Positions 1 to 8,235 are shown, counted from the stretch's first letter. The stretch is DNA of 64,000 nt from CAZDRI01 sp964508055 (GCA_964508055.1 CAZDRI010000002.1:1-64000), one strand, 5' to 3'. A program made the numbers and translations. Notes: generated by a model from the letters alone, not told the origin.

Positions 1-57
1 TGCAATTTATATTACTAATAATTGCTATTTTATTTATTTAAATCAATAAGTTGTGAA

Positions 58-74
58 TTATTCAGGTTGGACTA
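58..74 (-). repeat. Dispersed 17-base repeat, copy A
   Basis: TTATTCAGGTTGGACTA on the plus strand. An identical copy lies at 52770-52786, a two-mismatch copy at 56515-56531 and an inverted two-mismatch copy at 41936-41952. This copy coincides with the point where the methyltransferase relic loses homology, so it may be the end of an insertion element or small non-autonomous element. No transposase is visible and the flanks of the copies do not match each other. Confidence 0.5.
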
Positions 75-232
75 AATAAACCACATTCAACAACTGCACC
101 AGGTAAATTAATTATTCTTTTATAAAGCTCATAGTGAGCTAAAAACTTACCTATTCTTGCCTAAGTTGTTGTTGCATAATAAGAGTTTTCATAACTGAAA
201 AGTTTATTAGTATCGTAATTGTTTAATATCAT
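62..232 (-). pseudogene. Truncated TylF/macrocin-type O-methyltransferase relic
   Basis: Reading the minus strand from an ATG at 232 gives 23 codons, an in-frame TAG at 161-163, then an open stretch containing KFLAHYELYKRIINLPGA and VVECGLF. That block resembles the start of TylF-like SAM-dependent methyltransferases, where a glycine-containing cofactor loop normally follows 'VECGVF'. Homology stops right after GLF, where the 17-base repeat at 58-74 begins, and a TGA follows at 62-64. The gene is therefore broken twice and lacks its cofactor-binding core. It lies 37 bases beyond the phosphatase relic on the same strand, at the distal end of the polysaccharide operon. The family call rests on a short stretch and is moderate; the decay itself is clear. 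Confidence 0.55.
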
Positions 233-269
233 TGCATTATCCTTGTATAGTTTTATGCCTTATTATTTT

Positions 270-733
270 TTAATCTTTTAATATGTAATCACTGAACTCT
301 CTTAATGCACCACTGCCACCAGTTGTTTCCAATCTAAGTATATTTTTAATTTTTTTTACCTCTTTTCTAGCATTTGCAGGGCAAGCAGTAATTGCTACGC
401 TTTCCAAAAGTTCTAAATCGTTTATATCGTCACCAATATAAGCACAATTTTTAAGAGTAATACTTTCTAATTTGTAAATCTCTTTAGCAATACTTAATTT
501 ATCAACACCTTGATAGATATAATCAACTTTAGTTTTTTATCTCTATTGCTTACAATTTTAGTATTCTCAGAAGTTACAAATGCAGTTTTGATACCATTAT
601 CTCGTAAAATCTCTATAGCTTTACCATCATAGGTAGAGAACTTTTTAATTTCATCTCCATTTTAAGTGTAATACATACCAGTATATGTTAATACCCCATC
701 AACATCCATCATAAATAATTTTATATTTTTCAT
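270..733 (-). pseudogene. KdsC-family HAD phosphatase pseudogene
   Basis: The frame opens at an ATG at 733 overlapping the stop of the NeuB-like gene (ATGA), so the two were translationally coupled. It encodes MDVDGVLT (HAD motif I), then meets an in-frame TAA at codon 24 (662-664). It stays open until a one-base loss in a T run at 533-538, after which the next frame continues with DYIYQGVDK, YIGDDINDLELL (motif IV) and TTGGSGALREF, a typical KdsC C terminus, ending at 270. With both lesions repaired it would be about 154 residues, the normal KdsC length. The family removes phosphate from Kdo-8-phosphate or nonulosonate-9-phosphate; next to a NeuB-like synthase the second role is more likely. 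A premature stop plus a frameshift argue for true decay. Confidence 0.85.
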
Positions 734-1611
734 TTACGGTTTTTCAGTTTATCTCTTTGCTCTTGCTCGATTGCTAATATTTCATTTTTTTTATAGCTAA
801 GAGCTTCGTAAGTTGTATTTAAATTCCTTACTAACTTTGTCAACCCTCCAAATTCTAGAGATGCTGCATGATCTGTGCCTTTCCAAGTTCTATCCTTAGT
901 AAAATGCCTTTCTATCCATCTTGCTCCTAATGTATATGCTGCAATATCAATAGCAATACCTAAATGATGTCCTGAAAAGCCTATTTCATTTATTCTATTT
1001 CCATAATTTTTATAAAGATAATTTATCTCTAATAATGAAATATCTTTAAATGGCACTGGATAACCAGATGTACAAGAATATAATAATAATCTAGGTTTAG
1101 CTTGGTTAGCTTCTTCAAAAAAAGATACTATTTTTTCAATTTCATCTTTAGTTGTCATTCCTACAGAAATCTGTACTTGTCCTTTATAATCGTCTCTCAA
1201 AGTTTTTAGCATATCAAAATTATTATTACAAGCCGAAGGTACTTTTATAAAACTAGGGTTTAAAGTTATTATTTCTTTAGCACTGCTAACATCCCAAACT
1301 GATGTTGAATATGTTATATCTAAATCATCACAATATTTTTTTAATTCCTTATGTTCATTAAGATTAAATTCTAAAAATTCTCTATGTTCCCCATAGGTAT
1401 CACCGTATGAATTATATGGAACAGGATGAGGTGAATTATATTGTTTTTCAGTTAATAGCTCTTTATTATGTCTTTTTTGAAACTTAACATAGCCAGCACC
1501 AGCATTTTTTGCAAGAATTACTAATTTTTTAGCAATATTCATATTCCCCATATGATTGCAGCCAATTTCTGCTATTATTTTTGGTTTTGAATAATTATAA
1601 TTAAACCTCAT
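730..1611 (-). CDS. NeuB-like N-acetylneuraminate synthase family protein
   Basis: This is a 293-residue member of the NeuB/SpsE TIM-barrel family, which condenses phosphoenolpyruvate with an N-acetyl sugar to make nonulosonic acids (sialic, legionaminic or pseudaminic type). IIAEIGCNHMGN near residue 12 is the usual N-terminal family block, and IERHFTKDR and GTDHAASLE near residues 230-247 match the substrate-binding end of the barrel. Family members are commonly about 340-350 residues with a C-terminal SAF (antifreeze-like) domain; this one stops after the barrel. A G-rich ribosome site precedes the ATG. It follows the flippase by 36 bases and overlaps the dead phosphatase. Substrate cannot be told from sequence; with the phosphatase gone, the pathway may be non-functional or repurposed. 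Confidence 0.8.
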   Translation of the reverse strand: MRFNYNYSKPKIIAEIGCNHMGNMNIAKKLVILAKNAGAGYVKFQKRHNKELLTEKQYNSPHPVPYNSYGDTYGEHREFLEFNLNEHKELKKYCDDLDITYSTSVWDVSSAKEIITLNPSFIKVPSACNNNFDMLKTLRDDYKGQVQISVGMTTKDEIEKIVSFFEEANQAKPRLLLYSCTSGYPVPFKDISLLEINYLYKNYGNRINEIGFSGHHLGIAIDIAAYTLGARWIERHFTKDRTWKGTDHAASLEFGGLTKLVRNLNTTYEALSYKKNEILAIEQEQRDKLKNRK

Positions 1612-1647
1612 ATACCTTCCCCCACTTGCAATGAAATTGATTTATTA

Positions 1648-3339
1648 TCAAACATCGATAACCCCATTTTTTATTAAATAAATTTTATCACAACCCTTAA
1701 TTGTTGTTAAGCGATGAGCAATCACAATAAGTGTTTTGTCTTTTGCTATTTTGTAAATTTCATCCATAATTCTTTGCTCTGTTTCATTATCAAGTGCAGA
1801 AGTTGCTTCATCTAAGACTAATACCTCTGGATTACCATATAGTGCCCTAGCAATAGCAATTCTTTGTTTTTGACCGCCGCTTAATTGAATACCTCCCTCT
1901 CCAACCAGTGTTTTAAGACCATCTTTTGTTTGTAAAAAATTATAAATATTTGCTTGTTTTAAAACATTAATTACTTTTTGTTCATCATACTCACGGTTAA
2001 AACAAACATTATCTTTTACTGTGCCATCAAACAAGTAAATATGTTGTGGTATATAGCCAATTTTATTGCGCCAGTCTTTTAAATTATTTTTAGTTAACTC
2101 AACTCCATCTATTTTAATATCACCACTTTGCGGCATATATAAACCAATAATTAGATCAACTAATGTGCTTTTGCCAGCTCCACTTTCTCCTTTAAAAGCG
2201 ACTTTATCTCCTTTATTAATCACCAAAGAAATATTTTTTAAAATTGGTTTATTTTTTTTATAACTAAAATTGACATTTTTCAACTCTATACAATTATTAA
2301 AATTTATTTTTTCATTACCAAACTTTTCAGTATTTATAGCTAAATCAGAACTAACTATATTTAAAGATTGACGATAATAAAGAACTTGATTATATCCCGT
2401 CATAATGCGATTTACTGATGGTAATAAACGATATAAAGCTAATACAAACAAACTAACTACTGGCAATATAAAAGATATATTGCCTCCTGTCTGCCAAATA
2501 AAATATACAAGAAGCAATATTATTAAACTAAAGCCCATTGTTTCTAAAAAAAGTCTTGGAAGGTTTGCTAAAGTGGAATTAATAATATTAACTCTCGTTA
2601 AAGCTAAACTTTGTTTTGCAAATCTTTCTTTAATACCGTGGTTTTTTTGTAACTTAATTAATTTAAAATTACCAAAACTACTGTTTAATACTTCATATAA
2701 TTTTTTTTGCACTTCTGCTCTTATCTTACCAATTGATTTAATTTTTTTAGATACAGTTTTAGTTAAAAATATAGCTTTAATAATCAAAATGAGAGTAAAC
2801 AATAAAGTTATTTTCCAATGGACATATAACATTAGAGAATATAAAAAAATGATAACAAAAACCTCTGATAATATAAACAATGTTGCTGATATAAGATTAG
2901 CTAACATCGATACTTCGGTAATAATATTTTTAGTTAAAGTAGAAGTGTTTTTAGTTACAAAATCTTGATAATAAAAATTCATATATTGATTAAATAACTT
3001 AGTTGCATAAATATGATATCTACCCATGGAAAATCTAGCCATTAAATAAAAAAATAACATATTTAAAGCACCTCTAATCAAATAAAAAACAACTAATATA
3101 AAACCAAAAGCTATTATAAAACCTACCTGAGAATTGAAATTTACAAAGTTGTAAGCCCACTGGTAGTATTTATTAGTTTGAATAATATTAAAATCAGTAG
3201 CTATAGAAATGAAAGGCATAATCGCAGATATGCCTATTGTTTCTATTAAAGATATAAAAACAGAAAAAAAAGCTAAAAATAATAAAAATATTTTATCGTT
3301 TCTATTTAAAAGATTTTTTAGTTGTCTTATAACACTCAT
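1648..3339 (-). CDS. ABC transporter, fused permease-ATPase (PglK/MsbA-like flippase)
   Basis: This 563-residue half-transporter has an N-terminal membrane domain of about six helices (residues ~17-310) and a C-terminal ATPase with Walker A GESGAGKST (~385), signature LSGGQKQR (~485) and Walker B VLVLDEAT. The layout matches exporters such as PglK/WlaB that flip lipid-linked oligosaccharides across the inner membrane. Its start shares one base with the stop of the epimerase gene (TAATG), so the two are coupled. Position between an epimerase and a NeuB-like synthase supports glycan export, but MsbA-type lipid A or peptide export cannot be excluded from sequence alone. Confidence 0.8.
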   Translation of the reverse strand: MSVIRQLKNLLNRNDKIFLLFLAFFSVFISLIETIGISAIMPFISIATDFNIIQTNKYYQWAYNFVNFNSQVGFIIAFGFILVVFYLIRGALNMLFFYLMARFSMGRYHIYATKLFNQYMNFYYQDFVTKNTSTLTKNIITEVSMLANLISATLFILSEVFVIIFLYSLMLYVHWKITLLFTLILIIKAIFLTKTVSKKIKSIGKIRAEVQKKLYEVLNSSFGNFKLIKLQKNHGIKERFAKQSLALTRVNIINSTLANLPRLFLETMGFSLIILLLVYFIWQTGGNISFILPVVSLFVLALYRLLPSVNRIMTGYNQVLYYRQSLNIVSSDLAINTEKFGNEKINFNNCIELKNVNFSYKKNKPILKNISLVINKGDKVAFKGESGAGKSTLVDLIIGLYMPQSGDIKIDGVELTKNNLKDWRNKIGYIPQHIYLFDGTVKDNVCFNREYDEQKVINVLKQANIYNFLQTKDGLKTLVGEGGIQLSGGQKQRIAIARALYGNPEVLVLDEATSALDNETEQRIMDEIYKIAKDKTLIVIAHRLTTIKGCDKIYLIKNGVIDV

Positions 3340-4349
3340 TAAATCTTATAGTATTCTTTGTACCAAGACACAAAATTAGCTATACCTTGCTCTACTGTGG
3401 TTTGAGGTTTATAACCTATATCTCTAACTAAATCATCAATGTTAGCATAAGTATCCGGCACATCTCCAGATTGCAATGGCAACAAGTTTATTTTTGCTTT
3501 TTTACCTAAACAATCTTCCAATGTTTCAATATAATGCATCAATTCTATTGGTTGATTATTACCTATATTATATAATCGCCATGGCACTTTTGATGAACCT
3601 GGATCAGGATTTTTGCCATTCCAATTTGGATTAGGTTTAGCTGTTTTATCTAAGGTTCTAACTACTCCTTCTACAATATCATCTATATAAGTAAAGTCTC
3701 TTCTATGCTTACCGTAGTTAAATACATTTATTGGCTCATCTTTTAAAATAGCATTAGTAAATAAAAATAAAGCCATATCTGGTCTGCCCCAAGGACCATA
3801 AACAGTAAAGAACCTAAGCCCAGTAGTTGGTAAATTATATAGATTTGAGTATGTATGAGCCATTAACTCGTTTGCTTTTTTACTTGCTGCATAAAGCGAT
3901 AATGGGTGGTCTACATTATCATGAATAGAAAACGGCATAGCATCATTTGCACCATATACTGAACTTGAAGATGCATATACTAAATGTTCAATGTTATTAT
4001 GTCTGCATCCTTCTAAGATATTACCAAAACCAACTAAATTAGTATCAATATATGAGTAAGGGTTTTCAATTGAGTATCTTACTCCTGCCTGTGCTGCTAA
4101 GTTAATAACCTTATTTGGTTTTTCTTTTTCAAAGATTTTTTCTATATCGTCTCTATTAGCAATATCAATCCTTACATCCGTAAAATTTTTATATTTAGTT
4201 AAATTTTGTAAGCGATTTTTTTTTAGGCTAACATCATAATAATCAGATAAATTATCAATACCTATTACTTTATCACCTCTATCCAATAAAACTTGTGCTA
4301 ACTTTGAACCTATAAATCCTGCTGTGCCAGTTATCAACACTTTAGTCAT
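3339..4349 (-). CDS. NAD-dependent nucleotide-sugar epimerase (UDP-glucuronate 4-epimerase type)
   Basis: This 336-residue short-chain dehydrogenase has the Rossmann loop GTAGFIGSKLA at residues ~7-17, the SSSSVYG strand and the catalytic pair YAASK (Tyr-xxx-Lys) near residues 154-158. NLAAQAGVRYSIENP and GLRFFTVYGPWGRPDMA are typical of LpsL/CapI-type UDP-glucuronate 4-epimerases, which supply UDP-galacturonate for capsule or LPS. Length matches that group. Its ATG overlaps the end of the MarR-like regulator gene by 8 bases, so it is the first biosynthetic gene of the operon. Other 4-epimerase substrates remain possible. Confidence 0.85.
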   Translation of the reverse strand: MTKVLITGTAGFIGSKLAQVLLDRGDKVIGIDNLSDYYDVSLKKNRLQNLTKYKNFTDVRIDIANRDDIEKIFEKEKPNKVINLAAQAGVRYSIENPYSYIDTNLVGFGNILEGCRHNNIEHLVYASSSSVYGANDAMPFSIHDNVDHPLSLYAASKKANELMAHTYSNLYNLPTTGLRFFTVYGPWGRPDMALFLFTNAILKDEPINVFNYGKHRRDFTYIDDIVEGVVRTLDKTAKPNPNWNGKNPDPGSSKVPWRLYNIGNNQPIELMHYIETLEDCLGKKAKINLLPLQSGDVPDTYANIDDLVRDIGYKPQTTVEQGIANFVSWYKEYYKI

Positions 4350-4659
4350 TTTCTATATCCCTTTTAATTTCTTCAATTTCTATCTGTAATTCCTCATATT
4401 CCTTTTTCTTAATATGCAAAAATTCAACAGCCATTTTGGCTTTTCTAGAAATTCCTTTAGATGTGAGTTGATATATATATGAGCGTTTATTGTTGCTGTT
4501 TTTAAAATCAGTTGCTTTTATTAAGCCTTTGTTAATTAATGCCTTTAATATGAAATTAACCTTGCCTAAACTTATTCCAAAATGTTTTGATAACTCCCGC
4601 TGTGAAGTATTAGGTTTTATTTCTAATTGTTTAATTATTTTATAATCTAAATCAGACAT
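4342..4659 (-). CDS. EPS-associated MarR-family transcriptional regulator
   Basis: This 105-residue protein has a winged helix-turn-helix (QRELSKHFGISLGKVNFIL, residues ~20-38; wing near NKRSYIYQLT) followed by a charged helical tail rich in Lys and Glu. Size and sequence fit the small MarR-like family found at the head of exopolysaccharide loci. It is the first gene of the minus-strand operon and overlaps the epimerase. A JUMPstart/ops-like element lies 63-74 bases upstream and matching inverted sequences surround it, so it may repress its own operon. The ligand is unknown. Confidence 0.8.
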   Translation of the reverse strand: MSDLDYKIIKQLEIKPNTSQRELSKHFGISLGKVNFILKALINKGLIKATDFKNSNNKRSYIYQLTSKGISRKAKMAVEFLHIKKKEYEELQIEIEEIKRDIEND

Positions 4660-4682
4660 TTAGTATGTGACGAAGTGTTTTT

Positions 4683-4789
4683 AAATTTGACATTTTTATG
4701 AGGGATGTTAGATATGATAAAGACGCTACCGCCCTTTCTATCTAGAATAGTTCATCATTTGAACATAATGATAGAAAGATGTCAAATTT
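4683..4789. promoter_or_regulatory. Nested inverted repeats in the divergent regulator/bcp intergenic region
   Basis: AAATTTGACAT at 4683-4693 is repeated perfectly inverted at 4779-4789. CTTTCTATC at 4734-4742 pairs with GATAGAAAG at 4770-4778, and GTTCA/TGAAC at 4750-4764 forms a small stem inside that. Both outer arms contain TTGACA, the consensus -35 hexamer, pointing in opposite directions. On the minus strand a weak -10 candidate (TCAAAT) stands 17 bases after TTGACA. The outer arms could be operator half-sites for the adjacent MarR-like regulator, and the inner stems a leader hairpin before the ops element. Protein binding is inference. Confidence 0.5.
4722..4733 (-). promoter_or_regulatory. 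ops/JUMPstart-like element (RfaH recruitment)
   Basis: The minus strand reads GGCGGTAGCGTC. The ops element that pauses RNA polymerase and recruits the NusG paralogue RfaH is GGCGGTAGCGTG, so 11 of 12 bases match. It lies in the leader of the polysaccharide operon, 63 bases before the regulator's start codon, where ops elements are normally found. On the RNA it follows immediately after a potential stem formed by 4770-4778 and 4734-4742. This predicts RfaH-dependent antitermination of the operon. No rfaH gene is in this window. Confidence 0.75.
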
Positions 4790-4860
4790 GTGTGTAAATA
4801 GCGATAATATGGATGAGCAATAAACTAAAATAAACATTTAATTTGTAAGAAAAAAAATTT

Positions 4861-5307
4861 ATGAAAATTAATAGAATAATATGTCAAGCCACAAGTGACA
4901 AACAAGTGACCATACCTGACCCAGAAGGTAAAAATATAGTTCTTTATTTCTACCCTAAAGACTCTACTCCTGGTTGCATTACAGAAGGTCAAGATTTTAG
5001 AGATAACTATCAAAGATTTCTAAACGCAAATACTTTGATTTATGGAGTTTCACGAGATTCAATTAAGTCTCACGAAAATTTTAAAGCTAAACAAAATTTT
5101 CCTTTTGAACTAATTAGCGATTCTGATGAAAAACTTTGTAATATGTTTAATGTGATTCAGCTAAAAAAGCTTTATGGCAGAGAATATATGGGCATTGTTC
5201 GTTCTACTTTTATCATTGATAAAAATGGTAGTATATTAAAAAAATGGACTAATGTAAAAGTAAAAGGACACGCATTAGAAGTATTAAAACAAATAGAAAA
5301 ATTATGA
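4861..5307 (+). CDS. bcp: Peroxiredoxin, Bcp (thioredoxin-dependent thiol peroxidase) type
   Basis: This 148-residue AhpC/TSA-family peroxidase reduces hydroperoxides with a reactive cysteine, using thioredoxin. FYPKDSTPGCITEGQDF holds the peroxidatic Cys (~residue 40) in the expected TPGC context, and the substrate-binding Arg is in GIVRSTFIID. The second cysteine found five residues after the first in E. coli Bcp is absent, so it may work as a 1-Cys enzyme or use the Cys in KLCNMF. No strong ribosome site precedes the ATG. It overlaps the phosphohexomutase gene by four bases (ATGA). Confidence 0.88.
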   Translation: MKINRIICQATSDKQVTIPDPEGKNIVLYFYPKDSTPGCITEGQDFRDNYQRFLNANTLIYGVSRDSIKSHENFKAKQNFPFELISDSDEKLCNMFNVIQLKKLYGREYMGIVRSTFIIDKNGSILKKWTNVKVKGHALEVLKQIEKL

Positions 5308-6674
5308 ATATAGATAAATCAATTTTTAAAGCCTATGATATTAGAGGTATTATTGATACTCAAATAACACCAGAAATAGTAACTCAAATAGGGTTAGCTA
5401 TAGGTAGTGAATCAATAGAAAATGGAGAAAGAAATATTGTTGTTGGTAGAGATGGGAGATTATCAGGACCTGTTTTATTACAACACTTAAAAAAAGGTTT
5501 AAAGCAAAGTGGTTGCCACATAGTTGATATAGGTATAGTTCCTACTCCTTTAGTATACTATTCAATTTTTACTAAAGGTGCTAGTTCTGGAGTAATGATT
5601 ACTGGTAGTCATAACCCACCACAGTATAATGGTTTTAAAATTACACTTAATAAAAAACCTTTATATGGCGATAGTATTCAATATTTATATAATAGAATAA
5701 TTAACAACAACTTTTTTAAAGGTGCCGGCTCTGAAACTAGTATTAACATCAACGACGATTATATTAATCGTATTGCTGATGATATTAGCTTATTAAAAAA
5801 ATTAAAAATAATAGTTGATTGCGGCAATGGTGTAGCTGGCGAAATAGCACCTAAGTTATATAAAAGTCTTGGCTGTGAGGTTATTGAACTTTTTTGCAAT
5901 ATAGATGGTAATTTTCCAAATCACCATCCTGATCCTAGTAAAGAAAAAAATTTAATTGATATAAAAAAAGCCATTAAAAGGCATAATGCTGATTTAGGTT
6001 TAGCATTTGATGGAGATGGTGATAGATTAGGACTAATCGATAATAATGGAAATGTTATTTGGGCTGATAGACAAATGATGCTATACGCTAAGGAAATATT
6101 GAGTAGAGATAATAAAAGCCCTATTGTTTTTGATGTTAAATGTTCTAACTTGCTTGCAAAATATATTGAAAAACATAAGGGCAAGCCAATAATGTCTAGA
6201 ACGGGACACTCTTTTATTAAAACTAAAATGCTTGAAACCAATGCATCTTTAGGCGGTGAAATGAGTGGGCATATATTTTTTAAAGACCGCTGGTATGGCT
6301 TTGATGATGCCTTATACACTGGTGCAAGACTTTTAGAAATATTATCTAAATCTGACAAATCTTGTGCTGATATATTTAGTAAATTACCTAACAGTATAAA
6401 CACACCTGAATTAGAAATTAATTTTGATAGTAATATTCAATTTGAAATAATGGAAAAGCTAACAAAAACCGCTAATTTTGATGATGCTAAAATCACTACA
6501 ATAGATGGCATAAGAGCCGATTTTGATGACGGGTGGGGGCTTGTCAGACCATCAAATACAACTCCTACATTAGTTTTAAGGTTTGAAGCTAAGACTAAGA
6601 AATCTCTTAAGCAAATACAAGATAAATTTAGAGTTTGGTTAAAACAAGCCAACATAAAAAATATACCATTTTAG
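5304..6674 (+). CDS. algC: Phosphomannomutase/phosphoglucomutase (AlgC type)
   Basis: This 456-residue alpha-D-phosphohexomutase interconverts hexose 6-phosphate and 1-phosphate (mannose or glucose), feeding GDP-mannose and UDP-glucose synthesis. Its four-domain signature is complete: TGSHNPPQYNG with the phosphoserine near residue 100, the metal loop DGDGDR near 233, the sugar loop GGEMSGHIFF near 312 and a phosphate-binding loop RPSNTTP near 415. Length matches AlgC (~460). It is coupled to bcp and supplies precursors relevant to the divergent polysaccharide operon. Which sugar is preferred cannot be read from the sequence. Confidence 0.9.
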   Translation: MNIDKSIFKAYDIRGIIDTQITPEIVTQIGLAIGSESIENGERNIVVGRDGRLSGPVLLQHLKKGLKQSGCHIVDIGIVPTPLVYYSIFTKGASSGVMITGSHNPPQYNGFKITLNKKPLYGDSIQYLYNRIINNNFFKGAGSETSININDDYINRIADDISLLKKLKIIVDCGNGVAGEIAPKLYKSLGCEVIELFCNIDGNFPNHHPDPSKEKNLIDIKKAIKRHNADLGLAFDGDGDRLGLIDNNGNVIWADRQMMLYAKEILSRDNKSPIVFDVKCSNLLAKYIEKHKGKPIMSRTGHSFIKTKMLETNASLGGEMSGHIFFKDRWYGFDDALYTGARLLEILSKSDKSCADIFSKLPNSINTPELEINFDSNIQFEIMEKLTKTANFDDAKITTIDGIRADFDDGWGLVRPSNTTPTLVLRFEAKTKKSLKQIQDKFRVWLKQANIKNIPF

Positions 6675-6689
6675 CAATTGAAAAATAAA

Positions 6690-6710
6690 AAAGCCTCATA
6701 CAGAGGCTTT
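6690..6710. terminator. Bidirectional intrinsic terminator
   Basis: AAAGCCTC at 6690-6697 and GAGGCTTT at 6703-6710 form an 8-bp stem with a 5-base loop. On the minus strand it is followed by TTTTTATTTTT, a classic U tract; on the plus strand only a short T run follows. It sits between convergent genes (phosphohexomutase ending at 6674 and a lipoprotein gene ending at 6751), so it should stop mainly the minus-strand transcript. Confidence 0.8.
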
Positions 6711-6750
6711 CTTGTCAGTCTAAGGTTGTTATATACCTATTTAAATTTAT

Positions 6751-8100
6751 TTAGTTACTAGTATCCATATTTAAAAAATCTTTAAGTTTAATATTACCAA
6801 TATCTTTTTTATTTAATTTTATTTCGTTAAGTTTTTGTAAAGATTTTTCAACATCAATTTTATTTGCTTTTTTAATTTCTAAACCACTAACTTGCAAACT
6901 TAAACTGTTGATAATGTCATGATATTGCTCTGATGATATTTTAGTGTCATCTAATTGTTTGATATCATTAATTACTCTAGTAAATACATCATTGAACAAT
7001 TCTTTACTCAACTTTTCTTTTTCTAAGCCGGAAAGTTGTAATTTTAAAGATTTAAACGCCCTATCAAACTCCTTAGTGCTTACTTTTTTATTATCAATCA
7101 TATATAAATCTTTTCTGACATTTTTTTCTGATTCAGATAAGTTTTTTTCTATAGACTCTTTAACAGTTGCTACAACTTTATAATCAACTTTTTTATTGTC
7201 CAACTTAGCTATTTCATTTTTAACATCATCTTTCACATTTTGAATATTTAAATTAAATAAACTTTTTTCTTTATCAAAAGTTGTATTATCAAGTTTTTTT
7301 TCAGTTAGATTTTTTACTAAACTATTAATTTTATTAACATCGCCTTTTATATTATTAATATCAGATTTTGAAGCTTTATTTTCATTTAATTTTAATAAGC
7401 TATTTGATACATTTTTATTTAAAAAAATCAGTTCTTCTTTAGTAACACTTGACATTTTCAAATTAAGAAAATCTTTTTCATCAGTTTTGTTTTCTTTCAA
7501 ATTGTTAACCATTTTAGTTACTTTTTTTTCAATAGCTTTTAGGTCTTTATGGTTTACTGCACTTTCTTTAAATTTAACGATGCTTGCATCTATATTCGCT
7601 TTTAATTCCTCTAAATTTTCATTAAGTTTATTAAACATTGTTAAATCAACTTTTGAATTTAGATTTTTTTTATTTAATTCAATTATTTCTGCTTTAATAG
7701 TCTCGTTATTCTTTGAAATTTGATTTTTTAACCCATCTACAACTTTAGTCATTGATTTTAGATTGTTAGTTGATTCATTTGAAAATTTTTCAAATGAACT
7801 TACAAGTTCTTTTGAGGTTTTATCAACCATCACTTGAGCGCTTTTAGTTGTTATATATTTTTTTTCAATACTATCAATTCTATTACTATTTTCACTTAAA
7901 ACTTCGTTATTTTTATTTAAAGCTTCATTGTTTTTGCTTAAAGTTTCATTAACTTTCAAAAGACTATTTTTAAAATCATTTAAAGACTCATTTACTCTGT
8001 TTTCAGATTCTACTAAATCATCATTAGTAATGCATCCTGATAAACCAATAAAACTGCTACCAAGTATTAAACTTATTAGTATATATTTTTTTTTGTTCAT
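6751..8100 (-). CDS. Long coiled-coil lipoprotein, paralogue of the 30403-31566 gene
   Basis: This 449-residue protein starts with a lipoprotein signal ending in the lipobox LSGC (Cys23), so it should be anchored to a membrane facing the periplasm. The rest is predicted coiled coil: dense Lys, Glu, Asn and Leu, with heptad repeats such as NETLSKN, NEALNKN, NEVLSEN near residues 50-75 and recurrent KLDN/KVD blocks. There is no other domain. The end, KLKDFLNMDTSN, resembles the end of the second lipoprotein (LRLKDFIKNSSDN), so the two are probably paralogues sharing a conserved C-terminal motif. It lies between era and a terminator and looks monocistronic. Function unknown; a spacer or tether in the envelope is a guess. 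Confidence 0.75.
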   Translation of the reverse strand: MNKKKYILISLILGSSFIGLSGCITNDDLVESENRVNESLNDFKNSLLKVNETLSKNNEALNKNNEVLSENSNRIDSIEKKYITTKSAQVMVDKTSKELVSSFEKFSNESTNNLKSMTKVVDGLKNQISKNNETIKAEIIELNKKNLNSKVDLTMFNKLNENLEELKANIDASIVKFKESAVNHKDLKAIEKKVTKMVNNLKENKTDEKDFLNLKMSSVTKEELIFLNKNVSNSLLKLNENKASKSDINNIKGDVNKINSLVKNLTEKKLDNTTFDKEKSLFNLNIQNVKDDVKNEIAKLDNKKVDYKVVATVKESIEKNLSESEKNVRKDLYMIDNKKVSTKEFDRAFKSLKLQLSGLEKEKLSKELFNDVFTRVINDIKQLDDTKISSEQYHDIINSLSLQVSGLEIKKANKIDVEKSLQKLNEIKLNKKDIGNIKLKDFLNMDTSN

Positions 8101-8235
8101 GATAATTTTAAAGTTGTAGTTAATTGAGATTTTACCAAAAGAAGAAAGAAGTTACAAACTATTGTATATATCCAATACATATTACATTTATGATGTAAAT
8201 TTAAAGTAATTAAGTATTATTTAAAATACATAATT

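Noticed and set aside
2405..2968. 187-codon plus-strand open frame
   Set aside because: It lies opposite the ABC transporter gene, has no family features and no ribosome site; the real gene on the other strand has full motifs.
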